The notes below the pieces were generated by a model. The model saw only the letters and a list, made by a program, of their open reading frames with translations, was not told the DNA's origin and ran no database searches. From positions 1 through 64,000 of the forward strand of contig NZ_JAINVU010000001.1 of NCBI RefSeq assembly GCF_019880555.1: a stretch of DNA of 64,000 nt, written 5' to 3'. Both the position numbers and the translations under genes were made by a program. Shown one piece after another: positions 9,441 through 18,128 of this stretch. Within the stretch, counting starts at the first letter, position 1. The number at the start of each line of letters is the position of its first letter. The stretch is from Hephaestia mangrovi (GTDB lineage: Bacteria > Pseudomonadota > Alphaproteobacteria > Sphingomonadales > Sphingomonadaceae).

Positions 9441-10950
9441 GCGCCAGCCCAAGGCGCGAGCGGCGATAGCCGTAGCTCGCATAGAGCACCGCGCCGAACG
9501 CGATGTAGCAAACCAGGATGACCAGCGGGATTGGCTGGCCGGTCGCCGCCTTGTCGGCAATATCGATCAGCACCGGCGCGACGGTGAGCAGACAGAATAC
9601 CAGCGCTAGCACTGGCACTGCGCCGAGCCACACCCGGCCGACCCTGACGCCGCCGAAGGGTACGCGGAATGGCCGCTCGAGCTCCGGGTGCGTCGAACGC
9701 AGCCAGATCACCGACAGCGCGACCATCGAGAACGCCAGGGCAGTGCCGAGGCTGACGAGATCGCCCAAAATGCTGATCGGCAACATCGCCGCCGCCAGCG
9801 CCGAGACTGCCGCGACGAACAACGTTCCCTTCCACGGCGTCTGAAAACGCGGATGCATCGCGGAGAAGAAGCGGGGCAGCAGCCCGTCGGTCGCCATCGC
9901 GAAGCAGATTCGCGACTGGCCGTAGGTGTTGACCAGCAGCACCGACGACAGCCCCGTCAGCGCGCCGACTTTGATCAGGATGCCCATCGCCGGCCATCTC
10001 ACCGCATCGACGGCGATCGCGACTGGATCGGGCACGTTCAGCGCAGTGTAGGGGACGAGGCCCGTCATCACCCGCGCGACGAGGATGTAGAGAATCGTGC
10101 AGATCACCAGCGCCGAGAGGATGCCGATCGGCAGGTCGCGGCGCGGGTTGCGCGCCTCGAGCGCGGCGGTCGAGACGGTCTCGAAGCCGAGATAGGCGAA
10201 GAACAACACCGATGCGGCGCGGAAGATGCCGGGCACGCCGTAAGCGAAGCCGCCCTGATTAGTCGGGATGAACGGTTGCCAATTACTCGGATTGACATGC
10301 TGCCAGCCGATGATGACGAAGCCGATCAGCACCGCGAGCTTGATGAAAACGAGCACCGCGTTGACCGTCGCCGAATGCGTGATGCCGCGCACGAGCACGC
10401 CGGCGAACAGGAGCAATCCCGCCACGGCGATGAGATTGACCCCGCCGCCGACCGAAAAGGCGGTGCCGTGCGCGGTTACCGTCGTCTGCACGAACGGCGT
10501 GACGATGCCCGCCGGCAGCACGATCCGGAAATCGCCGAGCAGGCTGGTCAGGAACCCCGCGAACCCCGCCGCCAGGGCCGAGCCGGCGAGCCCGTATTCG
10601 AGCATCAGCAGCCACGCGAGCCCCCAAGCGAATACTTCGCCGAGCGCAGTATAGGCGTAGGTGTAGGACGACCCAGACACGGGCAGCGTCGAGGAAAGTT
10701 CGGCGTAGCACAAGGCGGTGAACCCACACGCGATCCCGGCGATGACGAACGATAGGATCACTGCCGGCCCGGCATAATTTGCCGCCGCGGTGCCGCTCAT
10801 CACGTAGACGCCAGCGCCGACGATGCAGCCGATCCCGAGCATGGTGAGCTGCACTGGCCCGAGCGACCGCCGCAGCCCATGCTCAGCCTGGTCGCGCCGC
10901 ACGTCGTCGAGCGATTTCCGCGCCATCAGGCGTGCACGCTGCGACCCCAT
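9361..10950 (-). CDS. APC-family amino acid permease
   Basis: 529-residue inner-membrane transporter with about 12 hydrophobic segments. The N-terminal 'LGPVQLTMLGIGCIVGAGVYVMSG' is the helix-1 signature of basic/branched amino acid APC permeases (YfnA/CAT type), followed by 'GPAVILSFVIAGIACGFTALCYAELSS' and 'SGSSYTYAYTALGE'. ATG at 10950 has AAGGAG seven bases upstream, which fixes the start. The final ~27 codons run through the 3' end of the convergent AraC gene, an 80-base antisense overlap. Substrate is probably a cationic or neutral amino acid; not determinable. Confidence 0.87.
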   Translation of the reverse strand: MGSQRARLMARKSLDDVRRDQAEHGLRRSLGPVQLTMLGIGCIVGAGVYVMSGTAAANYAGPAVILSFVIAGIACGFTALCYAELSSTLPVSGSSYTYAYTALGEVFAWGLAWLLMLEYGLAGSALAAGFAGFLTSLLGDFRIVLPAGIVTPFVQTTVTAHGTAFSVGGGVNLIAVAGLLLFAGVLVRGITHSATVNAVLVFIKLAVLIGFVIIGWQHVNPSNWQPFIPTNQGGFAYGVPGIFRAASVLFFAYLGFETVSTAALEARNPRRDLPIGILSALVICTILYILVARVMTGLVPYTALNVPDPVAIAVDAVRWPAMGILIKVGALTGLSSVLLVNTYGQSRICFAMATDGLLPRFFSAMHPRFQTPWKGTLFVAAVSALAAAMLPISILGDLVSLGTALAFSMVALSVIWLRSTHPELERPFRVPFGGVRVGRVWLGAVPVLALVFCLLTVAPVLIDIADKAATGQPIPLVILVCYIAFGAVLYASYGYRRSRLGLALSASAVRASAGDTDWAAPRTSDETSP

Positions 10951-11343
10951 GCCCACTCTCCTTAGCTACACGCCTCCATGTCTAGAGATTGCTCATAAGT
11001 TAGCATGCAGCGAAGGGGTCACAACTAGGCGCAGATGGGCCATTTCGGCGTCCGTCCAACGACCGCTTTTGTGGCGTGACCGGCCGTGCCTCCGGCGCCC
11101 CTGAATGTCGGCTTTCTTAATTTGCGCGATTGAAACCGGGCCGGCAGGAAGCGGCGGCTAAGCGAAACTTCGCGAACGGCGCCTTTGTCGGCGTCTTGCG
11201 CAGTTACTCTGGAGCTCAACTATGGTATCCTACGGCTTGCGCCGACGAGTCGCGTCTGATGAGCTCGGCCAGCACTAGCTGACAAAAAAAGAAACTGGCT
11301 TCGTACTGCTTGTGGTCCTTGGGTCTTAGCAAGGAGTTCCGCT
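10951..11343. other. Intergenic region with decayed sphingomonad-type repeat module
   Basis: 393 bases separating two divergent genes. The middle part (about 11030-11205) contains the words CTGAATGTCGGCTTTC, GGCAGGAAGCGGCGGCT and GCGAACGGCGCCTTTGTCGGCG, related to words in the gaps at 119-1026 and 13018-13565. The last ~60 bases form the upstream region of the hydrolase at 11344. No gene is supported. Confidence 0.4.
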
Positions 11344-12222
11344 ATGCCGACCATCACCACCGAAGATGGCACTCAAATCTTTTACAAGGACTGGGGGCCT
11401 CGCGACGCGCAGGCTATCGTATTCCATCATGGATGGCCGCTCAGTTCAGATGACTGGGACAATCAGCTGCTATTCTTCCGCGATAAGGGGTACCGCGTGA
11501 TCGCGCACGATCGCCGTGGTCATGGTCGTTCCAGTCAGACCGATGTCGGGAATGACATGAACACTTATGCGGCCGACGTCATCGCACTCGCCCGCGCCCT
11601 CGATCTCAGGAACGCCATCCACGTTGGCCACTCGACCGGCGGTGGCGAGGTCACCCGTTATGTTGCACGAACCGATCCCGGCCGCGTTTCGAAGGCAATA
11701 CTCATCTCGGCGATCCCACCTGTTATGGTGAAGAGCGAGAAGAACCCCGACGGCACCCCGATCGACGTGTTCGACGGCTTCCGCGCCGCCCTGGCGGCCG
11801 ACCGGTCGCAATTCTACCTCGACGTGGCGTCTGGTCCATTCTACAACTTCGACCGACCGGGCGTGAAGCCGATCGAAGCCTTGATCCGCAATTGGTGGCG
11901 ACAGGGAATGATGGGCGGCGCCAACGCCGGCTATGACTGCATCAAGGTTTTTTCCGAGACTGATCTCACCGAGGACTTGAAGCAGATCGACGTGCCCGTG
12001 CTGCTCATTCATAGCGAAGACGATCAGGTGGTACCCTATGTCGCCAGCGCGCCGCTGGCCGTCAAGCTGCTCCGGAACGGCACCCTCAAGACATATCAGG
12101 GGCTGCCGCATGGCTGCATGACGACCCATCCGGATCTCATCAACGCCGACATTCTCGCCTTCATCCAGGGTAAACCCGTGACGTCGTCCCAGGCGGAAAG
12201 GTCCGAACCCGTCCTGACATGA
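11344..12222 (+). CDS. Alpha/beta hydrolase of the non-haem haloperoxidase / aryl-esterase family
   Basis: 292-residue alpha/beta-fold hydrolase closely resembling bacterial cofactor-free chloroperoxidases and arylesterases. It shows 'FHHGWPLSSDDWD' (oxyanion region), 'AHDRRGHGRSSQ', nucleophile in GHSTGGGE, Asp in 'IHSEDDQVVPY' and His in 'GLPHGCMTTHPD'. The physiological reaction is likely ester hydrolysis or perhydrolysis; halogenation is a side activity in this family. RBS AAGGAG lies seven bases before ATG. No signal peptide. It is followed after 48 bases by an SDR in the same direction, so the two may be co-transcribed. Confidence 0.87.
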   Translation: MPTITTEDGTQIFYKDWGPRDAQAIVFHHGWPLSSDDWDNQLLFFRDKGYRVIAHDRRGHGRSSQTDVGNDMNTYAADVIALARALDLRNAIHVGHSTGGGEVTRYVARTDPGRVSKAILISAIPPVMVKSEKNPDGTPIDVFDGFRAALAADRSQFYLDVASGPFYNFDRPGVKPIEALIRNWWRQGMMGGANAGYDCIKVFSETDLTEDLKQIDVPVLLIHSEDDQVVPYVASAPLAVKLLRNGTLKTYQGLPHGCMTTHPDLINADILAFIQGKPVTSSQAERSEPVLT

Positions 12223-12270
12223 GCGCGGCCGGGCGATTCCGCGCGGATTCCGCTCATTCATGAGGTCGGT

Positions 12271-13017
12271 ATGTCGAGACTTACCGGAAAGATTGCAGTC
12301 ATCACTGGCGCAAGCAGTGGGATCGGCCTGGCGGCAGCGAGGCGGTTTGTCGGCGAAGGCGCACACGTGTACATCACCGGACGCCGGGAAGGTGAGCTCG
12401 CTGAAGCGGCGCGAGAACTCGGATCCGACGTGACGGCGGTGCAGGGCGACATCGCGGTGTCCGAAGATCTCGATCGGCTGTTCGATGCCGTGCGGACGGG
12501 CCATGGTCGGCTCGACGTGCTGTTTGCGAACGCCGGACTAGGGCAGCCAGAACCGCTGGGGCAGATCACCGAGGACGCATTCGATCTGACCTTCGGCGTC
12601 AACGTCAGGGGTACTGTGTTCACGGTCCAGAAGTCGCTGCCGCTGATGGGGTCGGGAGGTTCCATTATCCTGACCGGATCAACTGTCGGGTCGATGGGAA
12701 CACCTGCGCTCAGCGTTTACAGCGCTTCCAAGGCAGCGATCCGCAATCTTGCGCGAAGCTGGGCTCTTGACCTGAGGGGGACAGGCATCCGGGTGAATGT
12801 TCTGTCGCCCGGAGCGACGGATACCCCGGGCCTCCAGGGCGTCGCCGCGGCGAGCGGCGGCGACGCGGTATACCAAGCATTGATCGCGCAAACACCAGCC
12901 GGACGGATTGCAAGTGCCGATGACGTGGCTGCCGTCGCACTCTTTCTTGCCTCTGATGACAGTGTCGCCTTGACCGGCAGCGAAGTATTCGCCGACGGAG
13001 GTCTGGCGCAAGTCTGA
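12271..13017 (+). CDS. SDR family NAD(P)-dependent oxidoreductase
   Basis: 248-residue classical short-chain dehydrogenase: cofactor motif TGASSGIG near residue 12, 'NAGLG' after strand 4, catalytic Ser in 'ILTGSTVG', and YSASK catalytic Tyr/Lys. The C-terminus 'TGSEVFADGGLAQV' is typical of glucose/3-oxoacyl-ACP-type SDRs. The basic residues in 'TGRREGEL' after strand 2 suggest NADP preference, which is inference. A GAGG ribosome site precedes ATG. Substrate not determinable. Confidence 0.88.
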   Translation: MSRLTGKIAVITGASSGIGLAAARRFVGEGAHVYITGRREGELAEAARELGSDVTAVQGDIAVSEDLDRLFDAVRTGHGRLDVLFANAGLGQPEPLGQITEDAFDLTFGVNVRGTVFTVQKSLPLMGSGGSIILTGSTVGSMGTPALSVYSASKAAIRNLARSWALDLRGTGIRVNVLSPGATDTPGLQGVAAASGGDAVYQALIAQTPAGRIASADDVAAVALFLASDDSVALTGSEVFADGGLAQV

Positions 13018-13565
13018 TAGCTGCTGAACTGCCGAGCCATCGCGGCTAGTTGACTATCGGGCCTGTTGCCGGCGCCGGCACGTGCCTGAATGTAGGGCGG
13101 CTTTCGGGGAACGCGTATGATCGCTCGAACGGCGGCAATGTTCGCGAAATTCGACGTCCCTGAGGGCATCGACTCATCGTTGGCGGGCGATGTTTTGGGT
13201 AGGCGTACGGGCAGTCTGGTAGCGAATTGACTGGTTAGCAGTGCGACCGCGCGCGCTCAGCCGATAATTTCGTTCAGCCGTAGCCAGATTTGCTGGTCAA
13301 TCTCGGTCTGCTGCCGCGGCACCAGTCCCTATGACGTGTAATTGCGGCAGTTCTACATCCAAATAGTTTCGACCTGCGCCATGAGCGACTGATCGGTGAC
13401 GGGCGATGCAAGCCGGAAATCTTTGATGCCGCTTCGGAGGGACAGCATGCCACGCTGTCCACACTCGGCGTCGCGGGGGCGCTTAGCTATCCTCGTCCGT
13501 CTACGGGCGACGGGACTGGAATCGCCACTGTTGACGCGGGCGATGCCGCAGGTCCCAGCGTCCGG
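13018..13565. other. Intergenic region, no gene seen
   Basis: 548 bases between the SDR stop and the operator of the next operon. The left part (13040-13160) carries words related to the other gaps (CTGAATGT.GGGCGGCTTTC, TCGAACGGCGGCAATGTTCGCG). A piece at 13217-13230 (GTAGCGAATTGAC) resembles a degraded copy of the operator half-box seen at 19482-19497. The right part has no recognisable coding content on either strand. Confidence 0.4.
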
Positions 13566-13615
13566 ACGCAAGAGTCAATATTGACTGATGAATAAGTCAA
13601 TATTGACTCTTGCGT
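13566..13615. promoter_or_regulatory. Double palindromic operator upstream of TBDT-TetR-GH1 operon
   Basis: Perfect inverted repeat with 20-base arms (13566-13585 and 13596-13615) around a 10-base spacer. Each arm contains the 14-base self-palindrome AGTCAATATTGACT (13573-13586 and 13595-13608), so the site is also two direct copies spaced exactly 22 bp, about two helical turns. It lies 68 bases before the TBDT start codon. Such paired palindromes are typical of TetR-family binding; the regulator encoded second in this operon (16070-16807) is the prime candidate. A similar pair with the same 22-bp spacing occurs at 19466-19497. Binding itself is inference. Confidence 0.75.
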
Positions 13616-13682
13616 AATGCCGTGCACTCTTGCTGCGCTCGCCAAACGCACCAGCAAGGTGCGGCGGCGACGAGGAGGGGTG

Positions 13683-15998
13683 ATGAAGCTTTCAGCTTGC
13701 ATGTCGTCGGCGTTCGCTTTGGCAGCAATGGCATCGCCGGCGGTCGCTCAGACCAACGCAGCGACGGCCAACGCCGATGCGTCGAACAAGAGCCAGACGA
13801 ATCGGAACGCCGACACGACCGGCAGTCCCAACGACATCATCGTTACGGCGACGTTGCAGAGCCAGCGGCTGCAGGACGTGCCGCTCAGCGTTACCGCCTT
13901 CTCCCAGGCCGAACTGACCCAGAAAGGGATCGTCGGCTATGAGGGGATCGCGCGCGAGACGCCCGGCGTCGTCCTCGATCACCGCAGCGATAACAACCTG
14001 AGCATTACTACCCGCGGCATTTCGACCAACGGTTACCAGGCGGGGCTGCAGAGCACGACCACCGTCTATCTCGACGATCTGCCGCTCACCACGATCGGCA
14101 ATTCGGTGACGCTCGATCCCAATCTGTTCGATGTCGAGCGGGTCGAATTCCTGCGCGGTCCGCAGGGCACGTTGTTCGGTTCCGGCTCGCTGTCGGGCGC
14201 GCTGCGTATCCTGACGCACAGCCCGGATCTCAATGGCTTCGACGAATCGGCGCTCGCCGATATCGGCGTGACACCCGATGGCGGCGGCGTCCGACAGCGC
14301 TACGACGGCATGCTCAACGTCCCGATCGTCGAGCACTCGCTCGGCCTGCGGGTGGTCGGCTTCTACCGGCACGAGGATGGCTACATCGACAATGTCGGCC
14401 TGGGCATCAAGAATTCCAACACGCTGAAGGACTGGGGCGGCCGCGCCATCCTGCTGTGGAAGCCGACCGACCGGCTGAGCGTGCGGATGATGGCGATGTA
14501 CGAGAACAACCATCCCGACGATGCGTCGCTGGTCACGCCGTCGCTGGGCAAGCGCAAGCGCTACACGACGATTCCCGATCTCTACACGTCGAAGACGCAG
14601 CTCTATAACGCGACGATCGATTACCAGTTCGATGGCGCACGCCTCACCAGCTCATCGAGCTACGGCTATCAGGACGGTCTGTTCGACGTCGATCTGAGTG
14701 GCACCTTCGCCACCGGCGTACCGATCCAGAACGCGATTCCCTTCTATCTGTTCGACCACGGCATCTGGAAGACGTTCGTCCAGGAAACGCGGCTGGTGTC
14801 CGACCCCGGCGGCAAGGTCGACTGGACCGTCGGCGGCTATTATCTGCACCGCAACGAATTTCTCGACGGTCGCGAGACATCGAACGCGGCGTTCCTCAAT
14901 GCGCGCGGCATCACCGGGCTGCCCGCCGACGCGACCTTCTACAAATTCAGCAGCGATCTGCGCGAATACGAGCTCGCCGGCTTTGGCGAGCTGACCTATC
15001 ACCTGACCGACAAGCTGTCGGCGACGGGCGGGCTGCGCTACGGCAAATATGGCGGCACGCTGGACACCTTCCCTGGCTATAACTCGCAATATTTCGTCTA
15101 TGCGCTGTACGGGATTTCAGGGCCGCTGGCGCTGACGCCCAACCCTGCGACGACGACGCATTATCCATCCGCCAGCAAGCTCTCGTGGAAGGCGAGCCTG
15201 TCGTACAAGCCGACGCGCGACCTGATGACTTACATCACCGTGTCGACCGGCTACCGGACACCGGTATACAATTCGCGGGCGGGCAGTGTCAGTACCGTCG
15301 ATCCGACCGACCTCGTCATCCCCGCCGGCGCGAGCTCGGACAATCTCACCAATTACGAAGTCGGCCTGAAGGGCAGCTTCCTCGACGGCAAGCTGACCGC
15401 GAACCTGGCGGCCTATTACATCGACTGGCGCAACATCCAGGTCCAGGCCAATCGCCAGTCGGACTCGGTCCAGTTCGCCACCAATATCGGCCGCGCGACC
15501 AGCAAGGGGCTGGAGGCGGAGATCACGCTGAAGCCTGCGCACGGGCTGGTGTTCGGCCTCAACGGGTCGCTCAACGACGCCAAGGTGGTCAGCCTGACGC
15601 CGGAGCAAGCGGCGATCTCCGGCGCGGTGGTCGGCGCGCGGCTGGCCTCGCCGCACCTGCAGGGATCCTTCTACGGCAGCTACAATTACGACCTGATGAG
15701 TGGCGCCAAGGGCTTCACCAGCTTCCAGGTCGAGCATGTCGGCGCGTTCCCCAACGGCTTCCCCAACACACCGGGCAAACCGACGGTGCCCAACCCCCTG
15801 ATCGGTGATTCCGACACATATACGATGGTGAACCTGCAGACCGGCGTCAGGATCCAGCGGCTGAGCGTGACGTTCTACATGGAGAATGTCGGCAACACCT
15901 ATGCGGTGACCTACATCCATCCCGAGGCTTTCACCTACAGCCGCTATGCGATCGTGCGGCCGCGGACCTTCGGCGTGCGGGTCGGCTTCAATCTGTGA
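13683..15998 (+). CDS. TonB-dependent receptor (outer membrane, catabolic cluster)
   Basis: 771-residue receptor with signal peptide 'FALAAMASPAVAQ', TonB-box context 'NDIIVTATLQSQRLQDVPLSVTAF', plug domain ('VERVEFLRGPQGTLFGSGSLSGAL') and barrel ending in '...GVRVGFNL'. This is the large sphingomonad TBDT group linked to carbon-source rather than iron uptake. ATG at 13683 is preceded by GAGGAGGGGTG, supporting it over an upstream in-frame ATG at 13617 that sits at the operator edge. It is the first gene of an operon with a TetR regulator and a GH1 glycosidase, and is controlled by the double palindrome upstream. Confidence 0.9.
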   Translation: MKLSACMSSAFALAAMASPAVAQTNAATANADASNKSQTNRNADTTGSPNDIIVTATLQSQRLQDVPLSVTAFSQAELTQKGIVGYEGIARETPGVVLDHRSDNNLSITTRGISTNGYQAGLQSTTTVYLDDLPLTTIGNSVTLDPNLFDVERVEFLRGPQGTLFGSGSLSGALRILTHSPDLNGFDESALADIGVTPDGGGVRQRYDGMLNVPIVEHSLGLRVVGFYRHEDGYIDNVGLGIKNSNTLKDWGGRAILLWKPTDRLSVRMMAMYENNHPDDASLVTPSLGKRKRYTTIPDLYTSKTQLYNATIDYQFDGARLTSSSSYGYQDGLFDVDLSGTFATGVPIQNAIPFYLFDHGIWKTFVQETRLVSDPGGKVDWTVGGYYLHRNEFLDGRETSNAAFLNARGITGLPADATFYKFSSDLREYELAGFGELTYHLTDKLSATGGLRYGKYGGTLDTFPGYNSQYFVYALYGISGPLALTPNPATTTHYPSASKLSWKASLSYKPTRDLMTYITVSTGYRTPVYNSRAGSVSTVDPTDLVIPAGASSDNLTNYEVGLKGSFLDGKLTANLAAYYIDWRNIQVQANRQSDSVQFATNIGRATSKGLEAEITLKPAHGLVFGLNGSLNDAKVVSLTPEQAAISGAVVGARLASPHLQGSFYGSYNYDLMSGAKGFTSFQVEHVGAFPNGFPNTPGKPTVPNPLIGDSDTYTMVNLQTGVRIQRLSVTFYMENVGNTYAVTYIHPEAFTYSRYAIVRPRTFGVRVGFNL

Positions 15999-16069
15999 CT
16001 TTGGCCGAACGCCCGTTAACGGACGACGGCGGCGTTGACGCTTTCGGCCCCCGGCGGCACCCTGATACG

Positions 16070-16807
16070 ATGAGCAAGCAAGATCAGCCCAAGGTCAAGG
16101 CGCCCCGCGCCCGAAATCACAAGGCGCGCGTCCGCGAAGCCTCGATCGAGCGCATCCTCGATGCCGCCGAACAATTGTTCGCTGAGTTCGGCTACCACGG
16201 CGTCACCCTGAAGGATGTCGCCAAGCGGGTCGGCGTCAGCTCGACGCTGCTCCATTATCACTTCAGCGGCAAGGAGAGAATCTTCGAGGCGGTCTGGGCG
16301 CGCAAGGCACCGTTGTCCTCGCGCAATCGCCTCGAGGCCATGCGGCGTTATGCCGAGCAGGCGGGCGATAACGTGACCGTCGAAGGCGCGCTGCATGCCT
16401 GGATCGATGCCGATCTCAACGCTCAGATCGAGGATCCCGACACATGGGCGTCGTTCGGCAAGATCGCCGCCCAGGCGAACAGCGCCGCCGGCTGGGGCGC
16501 CGAGAAGATGACCAATTACTTCAATCCCGTCGTGCTGGCGCTGATCGATCTGCTCAAGAAGGCGATGCCCGATTGCGACGAGGAGACTATCTTCTGGGGC
16601 TATCATTTCGTGTCGGGCGCGATGACCCATAATATGGCGCGCACCGGCCGCCTCGATGACCTGTCGCACGGCCTGTGCTCATCCGATGATTTCGTGTCGA
16701 TCAAGCGGCACATGGCGACCTTCATGGCCGCCGGCATCAAGGCGATCTGCCAGAGTTCCGGTGTGGATTCGGCGGGCCAGCGCGACAACAATCCGGGAGC
16801 GATTTGA
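16070..16807 (+). CDS. TetR/AcrR family transcriptional regulator (paralogue 1 of 3)
   Basis: 245-residue regulator. The N-terminal HTH is in 'IERILDAAEQLFAEFGYHGVTLKDVAKRVGVSSTLLHYHF'-type order (residues about 28-70), followed by a ligand domain with 'TVEGALHAWIDADL', 'FWGYHFVSGAM' and 'ARTGRLDDLSHGLC'. The same ligand-domain words occur in the two other TetR proteins of this window. It begins 71 bases after the TBDT stop and ends one base before the GH1 start, so all three are likely co-transcribed and autoregulated through the 13566-13615 operator. ATG at 16070 was chosen; its RBS is weak. Inducer unknown. Confidence 0.88.
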   Translation: MSKQDQPKVKAPRARNHKARVREASIERILDAAEQLFAEFGYHGVTLKDVAKRVGVSSTLLHYHFSGKERIFEAVWARKAPLSSRNRLEAMRRYAEQAGDNVTVEGALHAWIDADLNAQIEDPDTWASFGKIAAQANSAAGWGAEKMTNYFNPVVLALIDLLKKAMPDCDEETIFWGYHFVSGAMTHNMARTGRLDDLSHGLCSSDDFVSIKRHMATFMAAGIKAICQSSGVDSAGQRDNNPGAI

Positions 16808-16808
16808 G

Positions 16809-18116
16809 ATGAGCGCGACGCGACGCACCGTTCTCGCCGGGCTGGCCGCCGCGTCCGCGATCGGCGCCGCGCCGGCTCGGGCTGCCATACGCCGCCGCCC
16901 GATGCCCGAGGGATTCTTATGGGGCGCGGCGATCTCCGCACACCAGAGCGAGGGGAACAACGTCAATTCCGATAGCTGGCTGCTCGAGAACCTGCCCGAG
17001 ACGGTCTATGCCGATCCATCGGGTGACGCGTGCGACAGCTATCATCGCTACCAGCAGGATTTCTCGATCGCCAAGTCGATCGGGCTGAACTGCTATCGCT
17101 TCGGCGTCGAATGGGCGCGGATCGAGCCCGAGCCGGGCCAGTTCTCGCAGGCCGAGCTTGACCATTATGCCCGGGTGCTCGCCTCGTGTCGCGCGCATGG
17201 GTTGTTGCCGATCCTCACCTACAGCCATTTCACCGTGCCGCGCTGGTTCGCAATGCGCGGCGGCTGGGAAGTGCCCGATAGCCCGGACCTGTTCGCCCGC
17301 TTCTGCGATCGGACGACGCGCGCGCTTGGCGACCAGATCGGCATGGCATCGCCGTTCAACGAGGCGAACATCCCGCTGCTGATCAAGGTGCTGCGGCCGA
17401 TCATCACGGCCGAAGCCCGCGCCAAGCGCGACGTGATGATCGCCGCCGCCGCAAAGGCGACCGATTCGCCGAAATTCTCGTCGATCCTGTTCGCCGATCC
17501 GGACCGGATCGACGCCAATCTGCTGGAGGCGCACCGCCGGGCCTATCAGGCGATCAAGGCGGGGCCGGGCGACTTTCCCGTCGGCATCACGCTCAGCACG
17601 CAGGCGATCGAGGCGGTGGGCGACGACAGCGTCGCGCCCGAGATCGAACAGATGCTCTACGGCGGCTGGTGGGACGCGGTGAACGCCAGCGATTTCGTCG
17701 GCGTGCAGCCCTATTTCCGGCTACGCTACGATGCCAAGGGGCTGGTCGCCAATCCGCCGGGCACGCCGATGACCGCGGCCGGATACGAATATTATCCGCA
17801 AGCGCTGGGTGAGGTGATCCGTTTCGCGGCGCGCAAGACCGACAAGCCGATCTATGTCACCGAGAGCGGCATCGCGGCGGACGATGACACGCGGCGCATC
17901 GCCTGGCTGGATGCCTGTGTCGCCGAGGTCGAGCGTTGCCTCGACGAGGGTATCAAGGTGCACAGCTACATCTACTGGTCGCTGCTCGACAATTTCGAAT
18001 GGACCAAGGGCTATCGCCAGCATTTCGGGCTGGTGTCGGTCGATCTCAAGACTTTTGCGCGCACGCCCAAGCCCAGTGCGCACCATTTTGCCCAGATGAT
18101 CAAGGACCGTGCCTAG
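16809..18116 (+). CDS. Glycoside hydrolase family 1 (beta-glucosidase-like), exported
   Basis: 435-residue GH1 enzyme with N-terminal Arg-Arg signal 'TRRTVLAGLAAASAIGAAPARA', suggesting Tat export. GH1 signs: 'PEGFLWGAAISAHQSEG', acid/base Glu185 in 'PFNEAN' (family NEP, with Pro replaced by Ala), nucleophile Glu352 in 'YVTESG' (family TENG), and 'YWSLLDNFEWTKGY'. It would hydrolyse a beta-glycoside in the periplasm. The NEP-to-NEA change and the VTESG variant suggest a divergent subgroup, so the sugar specificity is uncertain. Start is one base after the TetR stop. Confidence 0.85.
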   Translation: MSATRRTVLAGLAAASAIGAAPARAAIRRRPMPEGFLWGAAISAHQSEGNNVNSDSWLLENLPETVYADPSGDACDSYHRYQQDFSIAKSIGLNCYRFGVEWARIEPEPGQFSQAELDHYARVLASCRAHGLLPILTYSHFTVPRWFAMRGGWEVPDSPDLFARFCDRTTRALGDQIGMASPFNEANIPLLIKVLRPIITAEARAKRDVMIAAAAKATDSPKFSSILFADPDRIDANLLEAHRRAYQAIKAGPGDFPVGITLSTQAIEAVGDDSVAPEIEQMLYGGWWDAVNASDFVGVQPYFRLRYDAKGLVANPPGTPMTAAGYEYYPQALGEVIRFAARKTDKPIYVTESGIAADDDTRRIAWLDACVAEVERCLDEGIKVHSYIYWSLLDNFEWTKGYRQHFGLVSVDLKTFARTPKPSAHHFAQMIKDRA

Positions 18117-18128
18117 CTGGCGATCGGT